Positions 16,806-23,328 of a stretch of 41,568 nucleotides of DNA are shown in pieces (position 1 is the stretch's first letter; each line of letters begins with the position of its first letter). A program made the translations under genes and the position numbers. The notes beneath the pieces are model-generated. The model was not told the origin of the DNA. It saw only the letters and a program-made list of their open reading frames with translations, and did not search any database. The stretch lies in the NCBI GenBank assembly GCA_027310575.1, contig DAIDAO010000001.1, forward strand, positions 1 to 41,568, written 5' to 3'. Source of the stretch: a bacterium. GTDB lineage: Archaea; Thermoproteota; Nitrososphaeria; Nitrososphaerales; Gagatemarchaeaceae.

Positions 16806-17240
16806 TCAGCTGCCGACTAGTATCTTGAGCCTGTCAAAATCCTTTCCGGAGAAGGTGCCTTCGCAGGCGTAGCACCCCTCGACCTGGAAGCTCGGCTCCA
16901 GGTCACCGTGGAGCAGGCACATCAGCTTGTTGAAGCGGATGTAGTCTAGGACCTCTGTCATCTCTCTCAGCGCCTCTCTCGTGTCGGGCTCGTCGGTGGA
17001 GAGCTCCTTCGCTATCTTGTCGGCGGCCTTCGACACGATCCTGTCGTTCTCCAGGTTGACCATCATCCCCCTGGTCTTCCTGGCATAGTTGCTCACGGAG
17101 GCCTGAGTCACTCCGAGACACTTCGCCACCTGCTGCTGCGTCATGTGGTAGTCTTCCTGAAGCCGCCTGGCCACCATCGCGCGCAGGGCAGGAAGAGCGG
17201 ACTTCGCGACGATTTCGTAAGGGCTGATCAGCTTCGACAA
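16806..17240 (-). CDS. Helix-turn-helix regulator at the head of the lipoate/2-oxoacid dehydrogenase cluster
   Basis: With a TTG start at 17240 the protein has 144 residues. This start is preferred because a TATA box TTAAATATT (17267-17275) lies about 30 bases upstream; a longer frame to 17318 would run through the promoter and into the transposon. Residues near 10-55 (SPYEIVAKSALPALRAMVAR, then MTQQQVAKCLGVTQASVSNY) are a Cro-type HTH typical of COG2522 archaeal regulators. The C-terminus has CLLHGDLEPSF followed by GCYACEG, a Cys/His cluster that could bind metal or an iron-sulfur centre. Tight linkage to lipA suggests control of lipoate synthesis; the signal is inferred only. Confidence 0.8.
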   Translation of the reverse strand: MSKLISPYEIVAKSALPALRAMVARRLQEDYHMTQQQVAKCLGVTQASVSNYARKTRGMMVNLENDRIVSKAADKIAKELSTDEPDTREALREMTEVLDYIRFNKLMCLLHGDLEPSFQVEGCYACEGTFSGKDFDRLKILVGS

Positions 17241-17247
17241 GCTTTCG

Positions 17248-17275
17248 ATAACGTATGTTATACTCCAATATTTAA
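17248..17275 (-). promoter_or_regulatory. Promoter of the lip/2-oxoacid dehydrogenase operon with palindrome
   Basis: A TATA box (TTAAATATT, minus strand, 17267-17275) is followed by the palindrome ATAAC-4-GTTAT (17248-17261) near the expected transcription start and then the TTG at 17240. The palindrome is a likely autoregulatory operator. The mobile element's target duplication begins only five bases behind the TATA box. Confidence 0.6.
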
Positions 17276-17279
17276 GCCG

Positions 17280-17287
17280 ATAGCCAC
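17280..17287. repeat. 8-bp target-site duplication, left copy
   Basis: ATAGCCAC, identical to 19786-19793 at the other end of the element. An 8-bp duplication is the usual size for IS6-family insertions. Confidence 0.85.
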
Positions 17288-17301
17288 GGTTCTGGTAACT
17301 T
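17288..17301 (+). repeat. Left terminal inverted repeat
   Basis: GGTTCTGGTAACTT, the exact reverse complement of 19772-19785. Confidence 0.88.
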
Positions 17302-17310
17302 GATTGGCGA

Positions 17311-18471
17311 CTACTCATCCTTCTTTTTCTCCCTGTTAACCGCTTGGAGATGCCCCGCGTTCTGGATTAGCGTCAGCCACTTGTTAGCGCCCTCGACCCT
17401 GATACCCGCCCTCTCTGAAGGGGTTTGACCGTCTAGGCTCTCGTGTGGCCGGATGTAGTTATGGTAGATTTGGAGCCCCTTCAGGATGGGCGTGTCCATG
17501 TTCTTGAGCCCACGCATCACCCGCTCCCTGTCCCTGACTTCGCCGTTCATGCGCTCCATCTTGTTGTTGTGGACTTGGCCCGCGAGGGCAATTTCCCTGA
17601 CATGGACGGGAACCTTTTCGGGGGTAGTCCTCCAAGCGATTTCCTTCTTGAAGGCCGAATGATAGGAGGGGAGCCCGTCCGTTATCAGAGTCTTTGGCGC
17701 TCGCCCGTTGGTGATGTCGATTCCCCGATGGAACAGGCCGCGTGGGTTGTGCCTCTCCTTGCTGTCCGCCACCTCTTGAGCAATCCAGAACCTAGTCTCG
17801 TCGTCCATCAGCGAGAACAGGTATCGCATATCCCCCTTGAATTTGACATACATCTCGTCGGCCCGCCAAGTCTCGCCTAGTTTCGGCTCGAAGTCCTTCA
17901 GGTATTCGTCCATGATTCCGACATACTTGCGAATCCACTTCAGGATAGCAACGTGGGAAACACTCACTCCTTGGAGTCTCAGAGCCTTCTGCGTGTTGCG
18001 AAGGCTCGCCCCTCCAAAGTAGATTTGCATCGCCATCGTTATCGCCTCTGGGCTCGTCCTCATCCGCTCGAAGCCGATGTTCCGAGAGAACCGTTTGCCG
18101 CACACATGACAGAGATACCTCTGGATGTCCCCGCCCTTGTGGTGGATTAGCCCGTCCTTGACAATGGCCTCCGCTCCGCAAGCGAAACAGGTCTGGTAAT
18201 CCAGAGGCACGACGCGCCTCGCGTTCTCTATTCGCCGACGAATCTGAAGCGAGAGTTCAACCGCAAAGGCGTGCTTACACTTCACGCCTCGGAACTTGAA
18301 GTCGGGGCATTCGCAGAGCCAACCGGACTCGGTTGAGAGGACGACGTATTCCCCGCTCCCCGACTGAGACCTCACGCGGTATTCGTTCTGGTCGAGCCTT
18401 CGGACGTTGGACTCGACCTTCGCAATCTCAGCGCCCCTTGAGGCGCGATAATCAAAAGCGGGGGAGTTCAA
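17311..18471 (-). CDS. IS6-like DDE transposase with SWIM zinc finger
   Basis: With TTG at 18471 the product has 386 residues. An in-frame extension to 18750 exists but crosses the promoter and operators, so it is rejected. Domains: SWIM finger C53-x-C55...C65-x-H67; zinc ribbon C95-x2-C98...C121-x2-C124; a helix-turn-helix-like region (GGASLRNTQKALRLQGVSVS, about 153-172); catalytic core with D205 (WRADEMYVKFKG), D265 (LITDGLPSY) and E306 (HNNKMERMNGEVRDRE). IS6 transposases are usually about 230 residues; the SWIM module is extra. The TTG overlaps the stop of a 29-codon upstream ORF (TTGA), pointing to translational coupling. Confidence 0.88.
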   Translation of the reverse strand: MNSPAFDYRASRGAEIAKVESNVRRLDQNEYRVRSQSGSGEYVVLSTESGWLCECPDFKFRGVKCKHAFAVELSLQIRRRIENARRVVPLDYQTCFACGAEAIVKDGLIHHKGGDIQRYLCHVCGKRFSRNIGFERMRTSPEAITMAMQIYFGGASLRNTQKALRLQGVSVSHVAILKWIRKYVGIMDEYLKDFEPKLGETWRADEMYVKFKGDMRYLFSLMDDETRFWIAQEVADSKERHNPRGLFHRGIDITNGRAPKTLITDGLPSYHSAFKKEIAWRTTPEKVPVHVREIALAGQVHNNKMERMNGEVRDRERVMRGLKNMDTPILKGLQIYHNYIRPHESLDGQTPSERAGIRVEGANKWLTLIQNAGHLQAVNREKKKDE

Positions 18472-18557
18472 TCGGACTGCCCCCTGAACGCTCGCTGATT
18501 GGCTTGGAACTCCTCGAAGTCCGCGCCCATCTCGAACCGTGCTTGTTCGGAAGTCAT
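18468..18557 (-). CDS. 29-residue leader ORF coupled to the transposase
   Basis: ATG at 18557 to TGA at 18468 encodes 29 residues, MTSEQARFEMGADFEEFQAN and a short basic-acidic tail. A TATA box (TTATATTG, minus strand, 18583-18590) places transcription start near 18560, so the ATG would be at the very 5' end of the message. The stop overlaps the transposase TTG. It may be a coupling leader that limits transposase synthesis or a small protein in its own right; no known family. Confidence 0.5.
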   Translation of the reverse strand: MTSEQARFEMGADFEEFQANQRAFRGQSD

Positions 18558-18566
18558 GTGTCCATA

Positions 18567-18609
18567 GGTGTAGATTGACACCAATATAACCCTTGTGTCT
18601 ATTGACACA
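18567..18609. promoter_or_regulatory. Twin palindromic operators between transposase and RHH gene
   Basis: GGTGT-6-ACACC (18567-18582) and TGTGTC-4-GACACA (18594-18609) share the core GTGT-N-GACAC type with ATTGACAC in both. Their centres are 27 bp apart. They overlap the transposase TATA box (18583-18590) and lie ahead of the TATA-like TTAAATAC (18623-18630) of the RHH gene. They are good candidates for binding by the adjacent ribbon-helix-helix protein. Confidence 0.65.
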
Positions 18610-18653
18610 CATAAGCACAGGGTTAAATACCGCGCCTGTCCGAGGGGGAGCCG

Positions 18654-18788
18654 ATGCAGAAGCGATACAATGTCGCAATGACAGAGGAGATGGAGAGGCG
18701 ATTGGAGGGAGAGCGGAAGAAGCACGCTCTTGACTCGATACCTGAGACAATCAGATTCATCCTCTCTGAGTATCTGGCGAAGGGCTAG
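18654..18788 (+). CDS. Small ribbon-helix-helix protein, probable transposition repressor
   Basis: A 44-residue ORF from ATG 18654 to TAG 18786-18788. The beta strand KRYNVAMTEEMERRLEGERK and the second helix SIPETIRFILSEYLAKG match the CopG/Arc fold, which is just this long. It is divergent from the transposase with two palindromes between them, so autoregulation and repression of the transposase is the likely role. Its 3' end overlaps the convergent passenger gene by 32 bases. A TATA-like TTAAATAC lies about 27 bases upstream. Confidence 0.75.
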   Translation: MQKRYNVAMTEEMERRLEGERKKHALDSIPETIRFILSEYLAKG

Positions 18789-19679
18789 GCTCCTGAGACA
18801 GGGCTTCCTCGGCAATGGTCTTCAGGAACTTGGCGGGCTCCTCTTCTAACTTCGAAAGAACAGGGCTCCGCCAGTCCTCGTCGATGCTAAGCAGAAAGTC
18901 CCTCGAATAGAGTGGATTTTGGAAGCGGTTGGAGGCACGTGCGGACAGGTTGACCATGAGCAAGGTTCCCTTCAATGGAATTGCGAGCGGTGTGTCCGTC
19001 GCGAGAAAGAACTGGCCTCTTTCCTCGAAACTGAACCCGAACGCGAACTTCTCTCCTCTTCTCGGTTCTATCTCTTCAATCTGCGGTAACGCTTCCTTCA
19101 TGAACGCCCTCGCGAGTATCACCTCTCTCCTATCCCCCTCAGCACGGATAGGAGCCTCTATCGGCTCCACGTCCATTACTGTCCTTCGGAGGTTGAGAAC
19201 CGAAGGCCAAGCCTCCCTCTTCTCATTCGGTTGCCATATGTGGAAAGAAATCTTCGGACGCGTGGCTGGCAACACGCCGTCATTCCCAATCGTGATGAAG
19301 AGGACGCGGACGTGCTTCGGGTCGGTAGTCGAGCCGTTGGCGAACTCTACTTCGTAGGTTATCTCTTTGGTTTCGATGAATACGAGCTTCGGGCGGTGAT
19401 ACCAGTCGATAAAAAAGAGAAAGCCCCCGTGAACACCGTCGCCACTATCAGAATCACCAGTAGAATCGCATTCGACACTCCTGAGCCGAATCCTTCGGGG
19501 CTGAAGACCGCTACTAGCGCGGCAATCTCTATCGGAAGCGCGACCATCACCAGAATCCATAATCGGTCGGGCATGTTTGGCGGATTGCCCCGATACTTCG
19601 CCCAGAACAACCCGAATACGACCGCCACGCCAATCGCGACCCAATAGGCGAAGTCGAGACCGAGGAAGTTCAAGCGCAA
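18757..19679 (-). CDS. Membrane passenger protein encoded in two frames joined at a T TTT TTA site
   Basis: Frame 0 starts at TTG 19679 and gives 106 residues ending at 19359, with three hydrophobic segments (about 10-27, 41-60 and 70-90). Before it stops it crosses T TTT TTA at 19416-19410, read in frame as TTT TTA. A one-base backward shift there continues as IDWYHRPKLVFIETKEITYE to a stop at 18757, for 307 residues in total. The second part is soluble and has no recognised family. Either this is a programmed -1 frameshift giving short and long products, or a single-base deletion in the T run has broken the gene. A TATA-like TTCAAATAA lies about 30 bases before the TTG. Confidence 0.6.
19410..19416 (-). 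promoter_or_regulatory. Slippery heptamer T TTT TTA, candidate -1 frameshift site
   Basis: The heptamer is in the correct register with the upstream frame (codons 89 and 90 are TTT and TTA) and has the classic X XXY YYZ form. No strong stem-loop or pseudoknot is obvious in the next 50 bases, which weakens the case. Confidence 0.45.
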
Positions 19680-19771
19680 TCGCCCCGACCCTCGTGTTAT
19701 TTGAAGCGTGGGCTGTTAACCGCGTGGAGATGGGAGAACCCGCACTTGCAAGATTTGCAGGATTCGGGGTT

Positions 19772-19785
19772 AAGTTACCAGAACC
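19772..19785 (-). repeat. Right terminal inverted repeat
   Basis: AAGTTACCAGAACC, the exact reverse complement of 17288-17301. Confidence 0.88.
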
Positions 19786-19793
19786 ATAGCCAC
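19786..19793. repeat. 8-bp target-site duplication, right copy
   Basis: ATAGCCAC, identical to 17280-17287. Confidence 0.85.
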
Positions 19794-19816
19794 GTTCGCG
19801 CATCAGTTTCGCGAAC
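19794..19816. promoter_or_regulatory. 7-bp inverted repeat flanking the insertion point
   Basis: GTTCGCG (19794-19800) and CGCGAAC (19810-19816) are perfect complements with a 9-base spacer. The repeat touches the right target duplication. Before insertion it lay between the lip-operon promoter and the first Lhr gene, so it could be an operator for either. Confidence 0.45.
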
Positions 19817-19864
19817 CCCCCTGGACGCTGGCGTGAAAGACCGCAAGCTTATTGGAGCGGGTAG

Positions 19865-22786
19865 GTGAAATCGGTTCATTCCCGTCATGTTCTCCTTTGC
19901 CGAGAGGTCGAGATAGACACGGCCGCAGAGAACGCGTTCAGCCTGCTTTCTCCTCCGCTCGTGGCTGCGCTGAGGGAGCGGGGATTCGACGCGCCGACCG
20001 ATCCGCAGGAGAAGCTCGTGCCGATCGTCCGGGAAGGGAAGAACGCCCTGCTGATGGCGCCCACGGGCACAGGGAAGACCGAGGCTGCGCTCCTCCCGAT
20101 ACTCGACGCGCTGGTGAGGGAGGGGGGCTCGAGGGAGAAGGGGACGAAGCTGCTGTACATCACCCCCCTCAGGGCGCTGAACAGGGACATGCTCGACAGG
20201 ATGCAGTGGTGGTGCAAGCGCTTCGACATCAGGCTCGGTGTGAGGCACGGAGACAGCTCGCAGGCAGAAAGGACGAACCTGAGCTTCGCCCCCCCTGACA
20301 TCCTGATCACTACCCCGGAGACCCTCCAGATCATGCTCGTGGGTAGGAGGATCAGGCAGAACCTGGCGAAGCTGCGGTGGGTCGTCGTCGACGAGGCGCA
20401 TGAGCTTTCGGAGGACAAGAGGGGGAGCCAGCTCAGCGTCGGCCTGGAGAGGCTGAGGGACGTGGCAGAGAAGGAGTTCCAGGTCGTGGGGCTCTCCGCC
20501 ACTGTGGGGTCCCCGGAGAAGGTGGCCCAGTTCCTGGTGGGAGACGGGAGGCCTTGCGAGATCGTCAGGGTGCCTGTCGAGAAGAGCCTCTCGCTGAAGG
20601 TCGTGGCTCCCAGGGCGACCGGGGACGACAGGGTCCTGGCGGAGGCGATCTACGCGTATCCCGAGGTGGCGGCGAGGCTGAGGACGGTCAGGGAGCTGGT
20701 GGAGAAGTACAGGTCAGTGCTCGTCTTCACGAATACCCGCTCCGAGGCCGAGGCGCTTTCGAGCAGGTTCAGGGTCTGGGACCCCGAGTTCCCGATCGCG
20801 GTCCACCACAGCTCGCTTTCGAAGGCGACCAGGGAGGCTGTGGAGAGGAACCTGAAGGACGGGAAGCTCTTGGGCGTCATCTGCACGAGCAGCCTGGAAC
20901 TCGGGATAGACATCGGGTTCCTGGAGTACGTGGTCCAGTACAACTCGCCGAGACAGGTGACCAGGCTCATCCAGAGGGTGGGACGCAGCGGACACAGGGT
21001 GGGAGAGGTGTCCAACGGGCTGGTGATCACGCAGGACTCGGACGACACGCTCGAGGCCGCAGTGCTCTGCAGGAAGTCTGTCATGGGGGAGCTGGAACCT
21101 CTCGAGCCAGTCTTCAAGCCGTACGACGTCGCGATTCACCAGGTCGCGGGGCTGCTGATCGAGCAGAGCAACTGGAACTTCGACGACATCCTGGCGCTGC
21201 TGAAGAGGAGCTACGCGTTCGCGGAGATGGACGGCGAGCGGCTGAAGAAGGTCCTGACATACATGAGGGAGAGGTACCCTCGGCTGGCGTACTACAGCGA
21301 GTCGGATGGGAAGGTGTTCCGGGCCAGGGACGTGAAGCCTCTCTTCCAGTACTACTTCGACAACCTCTCGATGATCCCGGACGAGAAGCAGTATCTCGTC
21401 CTCGAGGGGGACAACTTCGTCGGGACCCTCGACGAGGCGTTCGTCTCCGAGTACGGCGAGGTGGGGGTGAAGTTCGTCGAGGCCGGGAGGTGCTGGAAGG
21501 TGGAGCAGATCTACGGGAACAAGGTGTACGTGAAGGCAGAGGAAGACCCCACGGGCGCGGTCCCCCACTGGGTCGGGGACGAGATACCTGTGCCCCGCGA
21601 GGTGGCAGCCGAGGTCGGGGCTGTCAGGAGGAAGTACGCCGAGGAGCTCGAGAAGGGGACCGAGGACAGGCACCTAGACGAGCTGGTCAGGACCTACCCT
21701 GTCCCGAGGGACGCGCTGCTGGAAGCGCTGAAGGAGGTCGCCGAGCAGCATGCCGCGAAGCTCCCCATACCGTCGGAGAGGCTGATCACAGTGGAGAAGT
21801 GGGACAGGTACCTGGTCATCCAGGCTGCCTTCGGGCATCGGGTGAACAGGCTCCTGGCCAGGGTGATGGGGCACATGATCTCCGAACGGATCGGCCAGTC
21901 GGTGGCCGTGCACCAGGACCCCTACCGGATCGTGATCGAAGCTGACGTGTCCCCTCCCGCCGTGCTTTCGGTGATCGAAGAGCTCCACAAGCTCGACCTC
22001 AGGTCTGCCACGGAGAAGGCTGTGGAGCGGAGCGGCATTTTCAAGAGGCGGCTGATTCACGCTGGTAAGAAGTGCGGAGCCATAGCGAAGGACGCAGACT
22101 ACGCGAGCGTATCCATAGCGGGCATAATCGAAGCGCTGCGAGACACACCGGTGTACGAAGAGGCGATGAGCATGATCTTCCACGACGACTTCGACCTCGA
22201 AGGCGCGGTTGACGTCGTGGAGAAGATCAACGCGGGGGCCATCGAAGTCAAGCTCGTGGACTATGAAGCGCTGACCCCCATCGCGCGCATCGGCGTGGAG
22301 GAGATCAGCAGGAGGGGGGAGATAGTATCCCCGGAGAGGCTCAGGGCCCTTCTGAGACAGTCGACGAGGGCCAGGATAAACGAGACGTTCGTCGTGGCAG
22401 TCTGCACCAACTGCTGGAACTTCCTTGAGCTGAGGAAGGTGGGAGACCTGGAGGGCCTCGGGAGCTGCCCAGCCTGCGGGAAGCAGGCCCTCGGGCTCTC
22501 CACCGACTCCTACGAGAACGTCTTCTCGCTGGCCATGAAGGCGCGGAGCAGGGCGGACCTCCGTGGGAGCAAGCTGAAGCTCGTGGAGGCGCTTCGGAGG
22601 TCCTCGGAGCTGAGGAAGGAGTACGGCCACGCGGCGGACATGCTGATGGCGGGCAGGGGGATCAGGCTCGCAGACGCGGCCGCGCTCGCTGCGAAGATGA
22701 GGAAGGAGGGCACGGATGTGGTCGAGCTGATAATCGAAGGCGAGAGAGAGGCGCTGCGCAGGCGCTACTTCTTCGCCGCTTCCTGA
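19865..22786 (+). CDS. Lhr-type superfamily 2 helicase, first paralogue
   Basis: A 973-residue helicase. RecA domain 1 has the Walker A APTGTGKTEA (about 65-74), motif Ia ITPLRALNRDML, TTPETLQ, and DEAH in VVVDEAHELSEDKRG. Motif III is GLSATVGSPEK. RecA domain 2 has VFTNTRSEAEALSSRF, CTSSLELGIDIG and the motif VI region QRVGRSGHR. A winged-helix and the Lhr-specific core follow, and near residues 843-877 four cysteines (CTNC, CPAC) form a probable zinc knuckle. Lhr proteins unwind DNA or RNA and are linked to repair and RNA turnover. Start GTG at 19865 is the only usable codon before the conserved region. The 3' end overlaps the convergent MAGE-domain gene by 22 bases. Confidence 0.92.
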   Translation: MKSVHSRHVLLCREVEIDTAAENAFSLLSPPLVAALRERGFDAPTDPQEKLVPIVREGKNALLMAPTGTGKTEAALLPILDALVREGGSREKGTKLLYITPLRALNRDMLDRMQWWCKRFDIRLGVRHGDSSQAERTNLSFAPPDILITTPETLQIMLVGRRIRQNLAKLRWVVVDEAHELSEDKRGSQLSVGLERLRDVAEKEFQVVGLSATVGSPEKVAQFLVGDGRPCEIVRVPVEKSLSLKVVAPRATGDDRVLAEAIYAYPEVAARLRTVRELVEKYRSVLVFTNTRSEAEALSSRFRVWDPEFPIAVHHSSLSKATREAVERNLKDGKLLGVICTSSLELGIDIGFLEYVVQYNSPRQVTRLIQRVGRSGHRVGEVSNGLVITQDSDDTLEAAVLCRKSVMGELEPLEPVFKPYDVAIHQVAGLLIEQSNWNFDDILALLKRSYAFAEMDGERLKKVLTYMRERYPRLAYYSESDGKVFRARDVKPLFQYYFDNLSMIPDEKQYLVLEGDNFVGTLDEAFVSEYGEVGVKFVEAGRCWKVEQIYGNKVYVKAEEDPTGAVPHWVGDEIPVPREVAAEVGAVRRKYAEELEKGTEDRHLDELVRTYPVPRDALLEALKEVAEQHAAKLPIPSERLITVEKWDRYLVIQAAFGHRVNRLLARVMGHMISERIGQSVAVHQDPYRIVIEADVSPPAVLSVIEELHKLDLRSATEKAVERSGIFKRRLIHAGKKCGAIAKDADYASVSIAGIIEALRDTPVYEEAMSMIFHDDFDLEGAVDVVEKINAGAIEVKLVDYEALTPIARIGVEEISRRGEIVSPERLRALLRQSTRARINETFVVAVCTNCWNFLELRKVGDLEGLGSCPACGKQALGLSTDSYENVFSLAMKARSRADLRGSKLKLVEALRRSSELRKEYGHAADMLMAGRGIRLADAAALAAKMRKEGTDVVELIIEGEREALRRRYFFAAS

Positions 22787-23328
22787 GCCCGCGAGAGGAT
22801 CAGCGTCATCAGCGTCTTCTCGTCCACCTCGGCGTGCGTCCTCCAGCCTATGTGGAGCATGCCGCGGTCGTCCTGCTCCAGGTACCCCCTCTTGGCGTAC
22901 CTGTCAAGCGAGTAGTCGACCCGCCACTTCGGGAACTTCTCCCTGAGGAACTGCTCGACTTCGCGGCGCGCCACGCGGCCCTGCTTGGAGTTGATGAAGG
23001 CTATCGTCGCCGCAAGGACTGCCAGGTCGTCTATCCTGATGCCCGAGGTCTCCGCTTCGCTTATCGTGGGAGGCTCTTTGAAGCGCAGCAGGAAGCGGGA
23101 GGAGTCGTCAGTCCCGTCGGGCCCCTTGACCTCGAACACCTCGAGCCCCATCGGGGCCACGTCCTCGGAAAGGACCTCGATTATCTTCCGGTATTCCCTG
23201 CCGAGGTGCCTCTTCATCTCCCACCCCTTCACCCCCGGGTTGCGTCCGCGTTGCAGCACGAGGACCTGGAAGGCCCTTCTTACCTTCCTCTCCAGGAGCG
23301 CCTTGTCTGCGGTTTCTGATTCCATCAA
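22765..23328 (-). CDS. Nse3/MAGE-domain-like winged-helix protein (Smc5/6-type kite subunit)
   Basis: A 187-residue protein recalling the tandem winged-helix MAGE domain of eukaryotic Nse3. Matching landmarks, in order: LERKVRRAFQ (MAGE: LARKVNELVQ), YRKIIEVLSE, MGLEVFEVKG (YKLVELEP), RFLLRF (TYILIN), then WH-B with LAVLAATIAFIN...RREVEQFLREKF, KRGYLEQ (RQRYLEY) and GWRTHAEVDEKTLMTLIL (GPRTNLETSKMKVLKF). This was judged by eye from memory of the family. In eukaryotes Nse3 binds the Nse4 kleisin and DNA. Start TTG 23328 (TTGATG) overlaps the kleisin stop, so both are co-translated. A distant ScpB-like kite is the alternative. Confidence 0.72.
   Translation of the reverse strand: MMESETADKALLERKVRRAFQVLVLQRGRNPGVKGWEMKRHLGREYRKIIEVLSEDVAPMGLEVFEVKGPDGTDDSSRFLLRFKEPPTISEAETSGIRIDDLAVLAATIAFINSKQGRVARREVEQFLREKFPKWRVDYSLDRYAKRGYLEQDDRGMLHIGWRTHAEVDEKTLMTLILSRAQEAAKK

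Larger units (their letters stand above)
17288..19785. mobile_element. IS6-like insertion element with passenger genes (2498 bp)
   Basis: The element is bounded by perfect 14-bp terminal inverted repeats that start with GG and by an 8-bp target duplication, so it is intact and its insertion is recognisable. It contains a DDE transposase with SWIM and zinc-ribbon fingers (minus), a 29-codon ORF coupled to it, a divergent ribbon-helix-helix gene (plus) and a membrane passenger gene (minus). Ordinary IS6 elements are about 0.8 kb with transposase only. It sits between the lip-operon regulator and the first Lhr gene, within the regulator's promoter region. Confidence 0.88.

Noticed and set aside
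17241-17318. Longer N-terminus for the lip-operon regulator
   Set aside because: It would run through the TATA box and across the transposon end, so TTG 17240 is better.
18472-18750. N-terminal extension of the transposase to an upstream ATG
   Set aside because: It crosses the promoter, the twin operators and the divergent RHH gene, and its composition is unlike a protein domain.
19430-19803. N-terminal part of a 348-codon frame as the real start of the passenger protein
   Set aside because: This part is Arg/Ser/Asp-rich and crosses the terminal repeat and target duplication; the overlapping frame encodes clear membrane helices.
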